Shown: positions 1 to 8,760 of the stretch, one piece after another | How the letters are laid out: each line of letters opens with the position of its first letter | Numbering within the stretch: the first letter of the stretch is position 1 | Source of the DNA: Rhodobacteraceae bacterium F11138 | GTDB lineage: Bacteria; Pseudomonadota; Alphaproteobacteria; Rhodobacterales; Rhodobacteraceae | DNA length: 64,000 nucleotides | Direction of reading: 5' to 3' | NCBI GenBank assembly: GCA_016521575.1 | Contig: JAEKDP010000006.1 | Span: 124,001-188,000, forward strand | Program-made: the position numbers and the translations under genes | Notes under the pieces: generated by a model | Databases searched by the model: none | Told to the model about the DNA's origin: nothing | The model's input: only the letters and a program-made list of their open reading frames with translations

Positions 1-2
1 CC

Positions 3-1562
3 GAGTTGCGGCGCAACGCCGTGCTGCCTTTGCTGCTGGCCAAGGATTCGACGCTGATCAACGCGCTGAATTCAAGCAACTTCAGCCAATCCACCCAGCG
101 CCTGATCTCGTTTGTCGAAGAGATCGGCGCGGCGTCGCTGATGTTGCTGGACATAGACGGGCGCACGGTTGCCGCAACCGACCGGAACCGGTTGGGATCG
201 CTGCACCGCAACGCACCCTATTTCGTCGAAGCGATCCGGTCAAATGCCACCGTGTTTTCCGTCATGGAGCGCGAATCCGGCGGGTTCCGCTTTTTCTATT
301 CCCGGATGATTGAAAGCGCCGGCACCAAGCTGGGCGCAATAGTCGTCGAGGTCGACCTGAAGAAATTCGAAGGCACCTGGGGAGGCATTTCGGATGCGGT
401 GACGGTGGCCGACAGCACGGGCCGCATCGTTCTGTCCACCGAGTCGCGCTGGCGTGGGTTGAAAGAAGACGAGGCATTGCAGCGTGAAACGCCTCAGGGC
501 GCGATCGAACGCGCGATACGCGCCACGGCTGACTGGACCGCTGTGCCGGTCGAAGCCTATCTGCGGGGCGAGGCGGTGATGCGCCGCGAGATCCTGATCC
601 CGTTCTATGGCTGGCGGATGACCTTGTTCACCACCTATTCGTCGATCCGCGAACGGGTGAACGGGATTCTGGCGCTGGAGATCATGGGATTCGCCATTCT
701 GCTGGCGTTGGTCTTTTACGCGCTCAGCCGTCGCACGGCGTTGCGCATGGCTCTGTTTCAGCGCGAGTCGGCAGAGTTGCGCGCATTGAACAAACGGCTG
801 CAGCGGGAAATCGCCGAGCGGGAGCGCGTGCAGGAAACGCTGGCGGTGACCGAACAGACCCTGGCGCAATCCAGCAAACTGGCGGTTCTGGGGGAAATGT
901 CCGCCGCCGTCAGTCATGAATTGAATCAGCCGCTGGCGGCGATGAAGACCTATCTGGCGGGGGCGCGCCTGTTGTTGCGACGCAATCGCCCCGAAGAGGC
1001 GCTGTCGTCCTTTGGCCGAATTGATGACCTGATAGAGCGGATGGGCGCGATCACACGGCAGCTGAAATCCTATGCACGCAAGGGCGGAGACAGTCTGGCC
1101 CCGGTCAATATGGGCGATGCGCTGGCATCCAGCCTGTCCATGATGGAACCGCAGTTGCGTCAGCGCCAGGTACAGATCACCCGCATTCTGCCGGATCACC
1201 AGGTCTGGGTGATGGGGGATCGTTTGCGCATCGAGCAGGTCATGGTGAACCTCTTGCGCAACGCGCTGGATGCCACCAAATCGGTGGACGACCCGGAGGT
1301 CGAGATCATTCTGGCGGCGGGCGAGACCGCCACTTTGACGGTGCGGGACAATGGCGACGGGGTCGAGGATCTGGAGTCTCTGTTCGAGCCGTTCTATACC
1401 ACGAAGCGCCCCGGTGACGGGGTGGGGCTGGGATTGGCGATTTCCTCGGGAATCGTGAACGATCTGGGCGGACGCCTTTCGGCGCGCAACGGGCGCGGCG
1501 GCGGGGCCGTATTTGAGATGCAGTTGCCGATACTGGAAACCGGCACCGAAGCTGCGGAATGA
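3..1562 (+). CDS. dctB: C4-dicarboxylate sensor histidine kinase DctB (5' end outside window)
   Basis: Membrane sensor kinase of the DctB/DctD pair, which controls C4-dicarboxylate uptake. The reading frame is already open at the window edge, so the N-terminus with the first membrane segment is missing and about 520 codons are visible. In order: a periplasmic double-PAS-like sensor region, a membrane helix around visible residues 220-240, a coiled linker, a HisKA domain with the phospho-acceptor His in VSHELNQP near visible residue 305, and an HATPase domain with the N box NLLRNALDA and G box GVGLGLAISSG. It stops 13 bases before dctD, so the two are surely co-transcribed. No dicarboxylate TRAP genes lie beside it; the TRAP operon at 55.9-60.7 kb is of another type. 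The sensor assignment rests on overall DctB-like order and on the DctD neighbour. Confidence 0.88.
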   Translation, partial: ELRRNAVLPLLLAKDSTLINALNSSNFSQSTQRLISFVEEIGAASLMLLDIDGRTVAATDRNRLGSLHRNAPYFVEAIRSNATVFSVMERESGGFRFFYSRMIESAGTKLGAIVVEVDLKKFEGTWGGISDAVTVADSTGRIVLSTESRWRGLKEDEALQRETPQGAIERAIRATADWTAVPVEAYLRGEAVMRREILIPFYGWRMTLFTTYSSIRERVNGILALEIMGFAILLALVFYALSRRTALRMALFQRESAELRALNKRLQREIAERERVQETLAVTEQTLAQSSKLAVLGEMSAAVSHELNQPLAAMKTYLAGARLLLRRNRPEEALSSFGRIDDLIERMGAITRQLKSYARKGGDSLAPVNMGDALASSLSMMEPQLRQRQVQITRILPDHQVWVMGDRLRIEQVMVNLLRNALDATKSVDDPEVEIILAAGETATLTVRDNGDGVEDLESLFEPFYTTKRPGDGVGLGLAISSGIVNDLGGRLSARNGRGGGAVFEMQLPILETGTEAAE

Positions 1563-1575
1563 CAGGGGTTGGCAG

Positions 1576-2910
1576 ATGGCACAGGCCATGAAAATCGCGA
1601 TCGTGGATGACGAGCAGGACATGCGCCAGTCGATCAGTCAATGGCTGGCGCTGTCGGGCTATGACACCGAAACCTTTTCCAGCGCCGAGGATGCCTTGCG
1701 CACGCTGGGGCCGGATTATCCGGGTATCGTGATCTCGGATATCAAGATGCCGGGAATGGACGGGATGCAGTTCCTGAAAAAACTGATGGGCAGCGACAGT
1801 TCGCTTCCGGTGATCATGATCACCGGCCATGGCGATGTGCCCATGGCGGTCGAGGCCATGCGGGTCGGGGCTTTCGACTTTCTGGAAAAACCCTTCAATC
1901 CGGACCGCATGTCCGAGCTGGCCAAGCGGGCGACCGGTGCGCGCCGTCTGGTGCTGGACAACCGGGCCTTGCGGCGCGAGCTGAGCGACGGCACCCAGCT
2001 GATGAACAAGCTGATCGGTGCCAGCCCGGTGATGGAGCGTCTCAAAGAGGACATTCTGGACCTGGGACAGGCCGATGGCCATGTGTTGATCGACGGCGAA
2101 ACCGGCACCGGCAAGACCCTGGTCGCCCATGCGTTGCATGCCGTGGGCAGCCGGGCGGGCAAGAAATTCGTGCTGGTCAGTTGCGCTGCTCTGGAAGAAG
2201 AAACCCTGTCCAAGCGGCTGTTCGGGCCGATGCAAGCCGAAGATGGCCATTTGCCCGCGATCGAAGAAGCCCGTGGCGGGACGCTGGTGCTTGAGGACAT
2301 CGAGGCTCTGAGCGATCTGTTGCAGGCCCGGTTGCTGAGCGTGATCAATGATCAGGGCAGCCCGGCCGAAACCCGGCTGGTGGCGATTTCCAACATGCAG
2401 GAAGCCGGGCGCACCTGCGAAGACGCCCTGCGGCCGGACCTGTTCTATCGACTTGCGGCATTGCGTATCACCGTGCCGCCGCTGCGTCAGCGGGGCGAAG
2501 ACATCCTGACCCTTTTCACCCGCCTGTCCGAACAGTATTCGGACGAGTATGGCTGTGATACGCCCCAGGTCAGCGCCCAGGAGGCCGCGCAGCTGCTGCA
2601 AGCCCCCTGGCCGGGCAATGTGCGTCAATTGATCAATATTGCCGAACGCGCCGTCCTGCAGTCGCGCCGGGGCAGCGGTACCATCGCGTCGCTCTTGATG
2701 TCCGATCATGAAGAGATGCAGCCGGTGATGACCACCGAAGGCAAGCCGCTGAAAGAATATGTCGAAGCATTCGAACGGATGTTGATCGACAACACCATGC
2801 GGCGTCACAAGGGCAGCATAGCCGCCGTGATGGAAGAACTGTGCCTTCCGCGCCGGACGCTGAACGAGAAGATGGCCAAATACGGCCTGCAGCGATCAGA
2901 CTACCTGTAG
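1576..2910 (+). CDS. dctD: DctD-type response regulator lacking the GAFTGA motif
   Basis: Response regulator partner of the upstream kinase, 444 residues: receiver domain (about 1-120, phospho-acceptor Asp in VISDIKMPG), AAA+ domain (about 145-370) and a C-terminal Fis-type helix-turn-helix (about 400-444). The ATG at 1576 is chosen because an AGGGG stands 7 bases upstream and MKIAIVDDEQD follows. Walker A is intact (GETGTGKT). The loop that should carry GAFTGA, the sigma-54 contact, is absent: KRLFGPMQAEDG runs straight into the next helix. The Walker B segment reads LVLEDIEAL, where the family normally has Asp-Glu. By analogy with Rhodobacter capsulatus NtrC, which also lacks GAFTGA, this regulator may act without sigma-54. 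That last point is inference. Confidence 0.88.
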   Translation: MAQAMKIAIVDDEQDMRQSISQWLALSGYDTETFSSAEDALRTLGPDYPGIVISDIKMPGMDGMQFLKKLMGSDSSLPVIMITGHGDVPMAVEAMRVGAFDFLEKPFNPDRMSELAKRATGARRLVLDNRALRRELSDGTQLMNKLIGASPVMERLKEDILDLGQADGHVLIDGETGTGKTLVAHALHAVGSRAGKKFVLVSCAALEEETLSKRLFGPMQAEDGHLPAIEEARGGTLVLEDIEALSDLLQARLLSVINDQGSPAETRLVAISNMQEAGRTCEDALRPDLFYRLAALRITVPPLRQRGEDILTLFTRLSEQYSDEYGCDTPQVSAQEAAQLLQAPWPGNVRQLINIAERAVLQSRRGSGTIASLLMSDHEEMQPVMTTEGKPLKEYVEAFERMLIDNTMRRHKGSIAAVMEELCLPRRTLNEKMAKYGLQRSDYL

Positions 2911-3507
2911 CACCCCGGCGGATTCCTGCCCGGTGCTGGCGTGATGATCCGGTTGTGTTGAGGCCTGCGTCCGATGGCGGGCGCGACCGGTCCCGTGCCC
3001 TGTTCCGCAAAGCGGCCCCCGGTGCAGGAAAAACGGGGCAAAATACCAGTCCGATCTCTCTTGCAGCAGCATGTTGACGGAATGTTCAGCGTTTGATCGC
3101 GCCATGATGCAGAATGCCCATTGTAAATGGGGGCAACCTGTCGTTATGTTACCTGAATGGACCTGCCTCATACAACCGGCAGTTGATTCATTACGAGTTT
3201 CGCTGTTCCAGACATGCGCAGACAGATGTTCCGCAAGGCTGGACAGACAGATTGGGTTCCGAAAGGAGCCGTTGAAATGCCTTTGCCGCACTCGACTGGG
3301 GCAGAGGATTAGAATGGGCAGATCAGGGAGCGTCCCGGTCTGTCGGAGAAGAACCGCGATGACGCGCGCGCACGCATTGAGCAAATCGGCAGGGGGGCAC
3401 AAGACCCGACCCTGCCGCGCGGCGTCTGACATCGCCCTGACAAGACACCATCCCAAACGCGCGCGTCCGCCTGGACGCGACCGTTTGCGAGCGTGCACCA
3501 AGGACAA
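2911..3507 (+). promoter_or_regulatory. Long leader region of rne, with possible upstream mini-ORF and hairpin
   Basis: A 597-base gap between dctD and rne with no convincing protein gene. Two elements stand out. At 3277-3312 an 11-codon reading frame (MPLPHSTGAED) begins 8 bases after a strong AAAGGAG. At 3462-3479 a perfect 7-bp hairpin (CGCGTCC, loop GCCT, GGACGCG) ends 28 bases before the rne start. In Escherichia coli the rne 5' leader is the site of feedback cleavage by RNase E, so a regulatory leader is plausible here. No promoter could be placed with confidence. Confidence 0.35.
3277..3312 (+). CDS. Possible leader mini-ORF upstream of rne (11 aa)
   Basis: ATG at 3277 follows GAAAGGAGCC with near-ideal spacing, a better ribosome site than that of rne itself. 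The frame encodes MPLPHSTGAED and stops at 3310-3312. Nothing in the peptide is recognised. It could be a translated leader that couples ribosome occupancy to rne mRNA decay, or a chance hit in a G+C-rich leader. Confidence 0.25.
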   Translation: MPLPHSTGAED

Positions 3508-6300
3508 ATGGCCAAGAAAATGCTTATCGATGCCACCCACGCGGAGGAAACCCGCGTCGTGGTGGTGGACGGAAACAAGGTCGAGGAATTCGATTTTGAA
3601 TCCGAGAACAAACGCCAGCTTGCAGGCAATATCTATCTTGCAAAGGTAACGCGGGTCGAACCCTCATTGCAGGCCGCCTTCGTGGACTATGGCGGAAATC
3701 GCCACGGGTTCCTGGCGTTTTCCGAGATCCATCCGGACTACTATCAGATCCCCGTCGCCGACCGCGAGGCGCTGATGGAAGAAGAGCGCGCCTATGCCGA
3801 GGCCATGAAGGCGCGCGACGAGGAAGAAGAGAAAAAGCCCACCCGCTCTCGTCGGAGCCGGTCGCGCAGCAAGGTGCAGGCGGCGGACAGCAAGACCGAT
3901 GACGCCCGGGTCACCAAAGAGGTCGATGCCGAAATCACCGGCATGGAAACAATCGACCTGACCGAAGACGAAGACGCGACAGATACGTCCCAGGAGAGTT
4001 CGCCGATCGCTCAGGACGCAGAGGCGCCGACCGACGCACCGGTCGAGACTGCGGCGGATAAGGATGAAACAGGCCGGGATGTTTCGGCGCAGGACGATGC
4101 GGGGCAGGACGATGCGGGGCAGGATGGTCCGGCCGCGGATGGTGGCGACGACGCAACCCAGGAAGCCGGCAGCGATGCCGCAAGCAAGGACGACAGCATC
4201 GAATCGGTCGCCGACGAGGACGACAGCGAAGACATTCGTCCGCCGCGCAAACCGCGCCCGCGCCGGTACAAGATCCAGGAAGTCATCAAGGTGCGCCAGA
4301 TCCTGCTGGTGCAGGTGGTCAAGGAAGAACGTGGCAACAAGGGCGCTGCGCTGACGACCTATTTGTCGCTGGCCGGGCGCTATTGCGTGCTGATGCCCAA
4401 CACCGCGCGCGGTGGGGGTATTTCGCGCAAGATCACCAACGCGACCGATCGCAAGAAGCTCAAGGAAATCGCCGGCGAAATCGACGTGCCCAAGGGCGCG
4501 GGGCTGATCGTACGCACGGCGGGGGCAAAACGCACCAAGGCCGAGATCAAGCGCGACTATGAATATTTGCAGCGGTTGTGGGAGCAGATCCGTGAACTGA
4601 CTCTGAAATCCATCGCGCCGGCGAAAATCTATGAAGAGGGCGATCTGATCAAACGTTCGATCCGCGATTTGTACAACCGCGAGATCGACGAGGTGTTTGT
4701 CGAGGGCGAGCGCGGATACCGTATCGCCAAGGACTTCATGAAAATGATCATGCCGTCCCATGCCAAGAACGTGAAACAATACAGCGAACCCATGCCCCTG
4801 TTCGCGCGCTATCAGGTCGAAAGCTATCTGGGCGCGATGTTCAATCCGACGGTTCAGCTGAAATCGGGCGGGTATATCGTGATCGGCGTGACCGAAGCCC
4901 TGGTCGCGATTGACGTGAACTCGGGCCGGGCGACCAAGGAAGGCAGCATCGAGGAAACGGCGCTCAAGACCAATCTTGAAGCATCCGACGAAGTGGCGCG
5001 CCAGCTGCGGTTGCGCGATCTGGCCGGTCTGATCGTGATCGATTACATCGACATGGATGAACGCAAGAACAACGCGGCGGTGGAAAAGCGTCTGAAAGAG
5101 CGTTTGAAAACCGATCGTGCGCGTATTCAGGTTGGCCGCATCAGCGGTTTCGGTCTGATGGAAATGTCCCGCCAGCGCCTGCGCCCCGGCATGATCGAGG
5201 CCACGACACAGCCCTGTGCGGCCTGTCATGGCACCGGGTTGATCCGGTCCGACGACAGTATGGCGTTGTCCATTCTGCGTCAGATCGAGGAAGAAGGCGT
5301 GCGTCGCCGCAGCCGCGAGGTGTTGGTCAAATGCCCGGTCAACATTGCCAATTTCCTGATGAACCTGAAACGCGAGCATGTGGCGCAGATCGAGGCGCGC
5401 TATGGCCTGTCGGTACGAATCGAAGGTGATCCGCATCTCGTCAGCCCGGATTTTGCCATTGAAAAGTTCAAGACCGCATCGCGCGTGGTGCCTGTTGCCA
5501 GTGCGCCCGTGGTGTCCGTGGATACGTCGCTGATGGATCAGGTCGATACCGGGGACGAGGCGACGGACGAGCAGGATGTCACGGCTTCGCCGGAGAACGA
5601 TACCGAAGCGCGGCCAAAGCGGAAGCGTCGCCGCCGGCGTCGGCGCAGCAGCAAATCGGGCAGCACGGCCAATGGACCCGATGCGGATGAGAACGGCGCC
5701 GAAGGCGAAACGGCGCAGGCCGCCGCCGACAGTGCAGCGCCGCAGCCTGAACCCGTAGCCGAGTCCGGGCCCGAGCCTGAGCCAAGCCAGGCGGCCCAGG
5801 CACCTGACGCCGAAACATCCCAGGCCCCGGCGACGGATGCGAGAGAGCAAGCGGCCAAGAAACCCCGCAAGAGCCGGGCAAAGGCCAAACCCAAGAAGGC
5901 TGCGGAAGAAGAAGCCGCGCCCGAAGCCGTGGTGGCGGAGACAGTGCAAACGCAGGATCCTGAAACGGTCAGCGAGGACAAGCCCAAGCCAAAGCGGACG
6001 CGCAGAACGTCCAAGACAAAAACAACCGAACCGGTTGAACAAGCGGCGGCAGAGCAAACCCCGGAGGAGCAACCTCAGGCGGAGCAAGCGCCCGAGGCCG
6101 TTGAAAGCGCCCCGGTCGAGACCGCAGAACCCGCTATGGCCGAGGCGGCGCCGGAACCGGCCTCTGAACCATCGCCGGTTGCAGAGGAGCCTGTGAAGGA
6201 GACTGCCCCGGTCGCCGAAGACTCCGCGCAGGAGATTTCGGTCGCAACCAAGGAACCTGCCAAACCCAAGCGGCGGGGCTGGTGGTCGCTGGGCGGCTGA
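3508..6300 (+). CDS. rne: Ribonuclease E (Rne/Rng family)
   Basis: Endoribonuclease E, 930 residues, the core of the RNA degradosome and of rRNA and tRNA processing. The N-terminus MAKKMLIDATHAEETRV and AAGGA upstream fix the start. The S1 domain (from about residue 37) is split by an acidic Asp/Glu/Ala insertion at roughly 100-250 and resumes with YKIQEVIKVRQ, an arrangement seen in alphaproteobacterial RNase E. The DNase I-like catalytic region carries D469 (AIDVNSGRATK) and D512 (VIDYIDMDE), the expected metal-binding aspartates. The zinc-link cysteines are C570 and C573 (CAACHGTG). From about residue 690 the chain is a disordered Arg-, Pro-, Glu- and Ala-rich scaffold typical of degradosome docking regions, ending in KRRGWWSLGG. 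It is followed directly by a strong terminator. Confidence 0.95.
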   Translation: MAKKMLIDATHAEETRVVVVDGNKVEEFDFESENKRQLAGNIYLAKVTRVEPSLQAAFVDYGGNRHGFLAFSEIHPDYYQIPVADREALMEEERAYAEAMKARDEEEEKKPTRSRRSRSRSKVQAADSKTDDARVTKEVDAEITGMETIDLTEDEDATDTSQESSPIAQDAEAPTDAPVETAADKDETGRDVSAQDDAGQDDAGQDGPAADGGDDATQEAGSDAASKDDSIESVADEDDSEDIRPPRKPRPRRYKIQEVIKVRQILLVQVVKEERGNKGAALTTYLSLAGRYCVLMPNTARGGGISRKITNATDRKKLKEIAGEIDVPKGAGLIVRTAGAKRTKAEIKRDYEYLQRLWEQIRELTLKSIAPAKIYEEGDLIKRSIRDLYNREIDEVFVEGERGYRIAKDFMKMIMPSHAKNVKQYSEPMPLFARYQVESYLGAMFNPTVQLKSGGYIVIGVTEALVAIDVNSGRATKEGSIEETALKTNLEASDEVARQLRLRDLAGLIVIDYIDMDERKNNAAVEKRLKERLKTDRARIQVGRISGFGLMEMSRQRLRPGMIEATTQPCAACHGTGLIRSDDSMALSILRQIEEEGVRRRSREVLVKCPVNIANFLMNLKREHVAQIEARYGLSVRIEGDPHLVSPDFAIEKFKTASRVVPVASAPVVSVDTSLMDQVDTGDEATDEQDVTASPENDTEARPKRKRRRRRRRSSKSGSTANGPDADENGAEGETAQAAADSAAPQPEPVAESGPEPEPSQAAQAPDAETSQAPATDAREQAAKKPRKSRAKAKPKKAAEEEAAPEAVVAETVQTQDPETVSEDKPKPKRTRRTSKTKTTEPVEQAAAEQTPEEQPQAEQAPEAVESAPVETAEPAMAEAAPEPASEPSPVAEEPVKETAPVAEDSAQEISVATKEPAKPKRRGWWSLGG

Positions 6301-6324
6301 GGCCCTCCGACTGGACAGACAGGG

Positions 6325-6353
6325 AAAAGGCGGGCCGCTAAGCCCGCCTTTTT
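6325..6353. terminator. Bidirectional rho-independent terminator between rne and tusA
   Basis: Eleven-base-pair stem (6325-6335 with 6342-6352), six-base loop CGCTAA, A-rich on the left and T-rich on the right. It can end rne on the plus strand and tusA on the minus strand; the tusA stop codon begins in its T tract. Confidence 0.85.
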
Positions 6354-6586
6354 CATGCGCCCTTGCGGATCATGTAGATCTGATTCGGGCCGGAATCTGT
6401 GTGCGACATCAGTTCATGCCCGGCCTCGTTGCAGAAATGCGGCATGTCAACAACGGCGGCCGGATCATCGGCAAGCACCTGCAGGACTGCACCAACCGGC
6501 AATGATTTCAGCCGTTTGCGCGCCTTGAGAACGGGCAGGGGGCACAGTAGCCCCGTGGCATCCAAAGTATCGGTGATCTGGGTCAT
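6353..6586 (-). CDS. tusA: TusA/SirA-like sulfur carrier protein
   Basis: Small cytosolic sulfurtransferase-family protein, 77 residues. The family passes persulfide sulfur between donors and acceptors, for example to the tRNA 2-thiouridine or molybdenum-cofactor pathways. The signature CPLPVLKARK is intact and its Cys is the expected sulfur-binding residue. The start MTQITDTLDATGLLCPLP is preferred over an upstream TTG because it matches the usual length with the Cys about 15 residues in. The gene is divergent from ccdA, about 100 bases away, and ends inside the rne terminator. TusA-like proteins differ in partners, so the exact pathway is not known. Confidence 0.85.
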   Translation of the reverse strand: MTQITDTLDATGLLCPLPVLKARKRLKSLPVGAVLQVLADDPAAVVDMPHFCNEAGHELMSHTDSGPNQIYMIRKGA

Positions 6587-6690
6587 GCGGTGCAGATATG
6601 TCGGAAGTTTCAGCCTGTCCACAAGGATGTGACCATTGGTGCCAGCAAGGGGCCGTGACCTTGGCGCACGGATCGCTTATGTCCGGGATC

Positions 6691-7440
6691 ATGTTCGGAA
6701 TAGATATCATCGACGCGGGCCTGCTGCCGGCCATGATTGTGGCACTTGCAGCTGGAATCGTCAGCTTTCTGTCGCCCTGCGTGCTGCCCATTGTGCCGCC
6801 TTATCTGGCATATATGAGCGGGGTTTCCCTGCGCGATCTGGGCGAGGGCTCGGCGCGAAACCGGGCTTTGCTGCCGGCGTTGTTTTTCGTTCTGGGGCTG
6901 TCCACCGTATTCCTGTTGCTGGGGTTCACCGCATCGGCCATTGGTGCGGTGTTCTTGCAATATCAGACCTGGTTCAACACCTTGGCCGGTGTTCTGGTCA
7001 TGGTGTTCGGGGCGCATTTCGTCGGGGTCTACCGGATCGGCTTTCTGGATCGCGAAGCGCGCATAGATGCCGGGGACCGGGGGGGCAGCGCCTTTGGGGC
7101 CTATGTGTTGGGGCTGGCTTTTGCTTTCGGTTGGACGCCCTGTATCGGTCCGCAACTGGGCGCGATCCTGTCTCTGGCCGCTTCAGAAGCGTCCTTGACG
7201 CGGGGGACGGCCCTGTTGGCGGTCTATGCGCTGGGGCTGGGCGTGCCGTTTCTGTTGGTGGCGGCCTTTCTGCCCAAGCTTGGCGGATTGATGGGCTGGA
7301 TGAAACGCCATATGGAACAGATTGAACGGGTCATGGGATTGCTGTTGTGGACGATTGGTCTGTTGATGCTGACAGGCGGGTTTTCCAGCTTTTCCTATTG
7401 GTTGCTTGAGCGTTTTCCGGTCCTCGCAACGCTGGGCTAG
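6691..7440 (+). CDS. ccdA: Cytochrome c biogenesis protein CcdA
   Basis: Six-helix inner-membrane protein of the DsbD/CcdA family, 249 residues. It carries electrons from cytoplasmic thioredoxin across the membrane to keep apocytochrome c and other periplasmic thiols reduced. Both redox cysteines are present in their motifs, SPCVLPIVPPYLAY in helix 1 and TPCIGPQLGA in helix 4. The start MFGIDIIDAGLLPAM is chosen from the usual family N-terminus. An in-frame ATG at 6679 has a slightly better Shine-Dalgarno (CGGA, 6 bases before) and is the alternative. Hydrophobic helices fill the rest of the protein. It is divergent from tusA and not next to other ccm genes. Confidence 0.92.
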   Translation: MFGIDIIDAGLLPAMIVALAAGIVSFLSPCVLPIVPPYLAYMSGVSLRDLGEGSARNRALLPALFFVLGLSTVFLLLGFTASAIGAVFLQYQTWFNTLAGVLVMVFGAHFVGVYRIGFLDREARIDAGDRGGSAFGAYVLGLAFAFGWTPCIGPQLGAILSLAASEASLTRGTALLAVYALGLGVPFLLVAAFLPKLGGLMGWMKRHMEQIERVMGLLLWTIGLLMLTGGFSSFSYWLLERFPVLATLG

Positions 7441-7509
7441 AGCCGCCCCATCGCGTCTTACTCTGGCCCGAAAAACAGGCTAAGGTTGTGCCATGACTTG
7501 AGGTTTTCA

Positions 7510-8760
7510 ATGGGCAACCAGACGCAGCAACAGGTGCATCGACGCCGGGTGTTCTATATTCCCGGATATGATCCGGTTCCCCCGCGCCGGTATCGGGAAC
7601 TGTATCGTACCGAGTCCCAAAAACAGGCGAAGTTGTCGGGATATAGTATTGAACTGAAAGAGAAACCTGGAAGGGATCTGTTCGGTTGGCGCGTGATTGG
7701 CCGGATCGAAGGCGCAACAACCTATACCCAGATCGATGTCCTGCTCTGGTCCGATCTCGTGCGTGAAAGCATGTCCAATTCCATTCCGGCGACCTATCTG
7801 CAACTGCTGCGCACGGCGTGGATTTACGTTGTGTCCGGCACCTTGCGGCGTCTGATGTGGCTGCGCAAGGGACCGGTGATCGCGGCCCTGTATCCGGTGG
7901 GCATGTTGCTGCTGCAACTGGTGCTGGCCATCCTGTCCGGGATTCTTGCCGCTTTCGTTCTGCGCGCGGGGGTGGGCCTGTTTTGGCACGGTGATGCCGC
8001 CACCAGCGTCACCGCTGTGGCGTCTATGGTTCTGGGTGCGGGTGTCATCGTCGTTGTCCTGCAACGGTTCCGCGCGCTGGATGGACGGCTGTACGCATAT
8101 TATCTGATGCACGACTATGCCTATACAGCCCGGTTGAACGGTCAAAACCCGCCCGAGCTTGAGGCCCGCATCTCGCGGTTCGCCGACCAGATCGCGCACG
8201 CGTTGACGCAGGATGTCGATGAGGTCCTGATCGTCGGGCATTCTTCGGGGGCGCATATCGGGGTCTCGGTCATGGCGGATCTGATCCGGGCCGGCCGGGT
8301 TCCGGCCAACGGGCCGGCGCTGTCCTTTCTGTCGTTGGGGCAGGTGGTGCCGATGGTGTCGTTCCTGAAACGGGCGCATCGGTTGCGGGCCGATCTGCGC
8401 TATCTGTCCGCGTGTGACGATCTGTGCTGGGTCGATGTCTCGGCACCCGGGGATGGCTGTTCCTTTGCGCTGTGCGACCCGGTTGCGGTGACAGGCGTGG
8501 CCCCGCCGGACAAAAAATGGCCGCTGGTCATATCCGCGGCCTTTTCCCAGACCCTGTCGCGCGACCGTTGGGCGGAATTGCGGTGGCGGTTCTTTCGGCT
8601 GCATTTTCAATATCTTTGTGCGTTCGATCGGCCAGGTGACTATGATTATTTCCGCATCACGGCCGGACCATGGACGCTGGCCAGCCGCTATGCCGACCGC
8701 AAACCGTCGCGGTCCCGGATTGATGTCGCGGCATCAAAATACACGTCGGTCTCTGAATGA
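7510..8760 (+). CDS. Membrane protein with alpha/beta-hydrolase-like motif
   Basis: Protein of 416 residues that I do not recognise by name. The N-terminus contains RRVFYIPGYDPVPPRRY, reminiscent of the first strand and oxyanion region of alpha/beta hydrolases. Two membrane helices lie at about 126-158 and 166-187. A nucleophile-elbow motif GHSSGAH, with candidate Ser245, sits after EVLIVG as in lipases and esterases. A hydrolase domain split by a two-helix membrane insertion is the simplest reading. TTGAGG 6 bases before the ATG supports the start. Its stop overlaps the P450 start in ATGA, so the pair is translationally coupled and may act on the same lipid-like substrate; that is inference. 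Confidence 0.7.
   Translation: MGNQTQQQVHRRRVFYIPGYDPVPPRRYRELYRTESQKQAKLSGYSIELKEKPGRDLFGWRVIGRIEGATTYTQIDVLLWSDLVRESMSNSIPATYLQLLRTAWIYVVSGTLRRLMWLRKGPVIAALYPVGMLLLQLVLAILSGILAAFVLRAGVGLFWHGDAATSVTAVASMVLGAGVIVVVLQRFRALDGRLYAYYLMHDYAYTARLNGQNPPELEARISRFADQIAHALTQDVDEVLIVGHSSGAHIGVSVMADLIRAGRVPANGPALSFLSLGQVVPMVSFLKRAHRLRADLRYLSACDDLCWVDVSAPGDGCSFALCDPVAVTGVAPPDKKWPLVISAAFSQTLSRDRWAELRWRFFRLHFQYLCAFDRPGDYDYFRITAGPWTLASRYADRKPSRSRIDVAASKYTSVSE

Noticed and set aside
3664-6087. Very long minus-strand open frame opposite rne (about 800 codons)
   Set aside because: It is an antisense shadow of a G+C-rich gene with strong codon bias. The predicted protein is Arg/Leu/His-rich and shows no domain, start signal or hydrophobic logic, while the plus strand has clear RNase E catalytic motifs.
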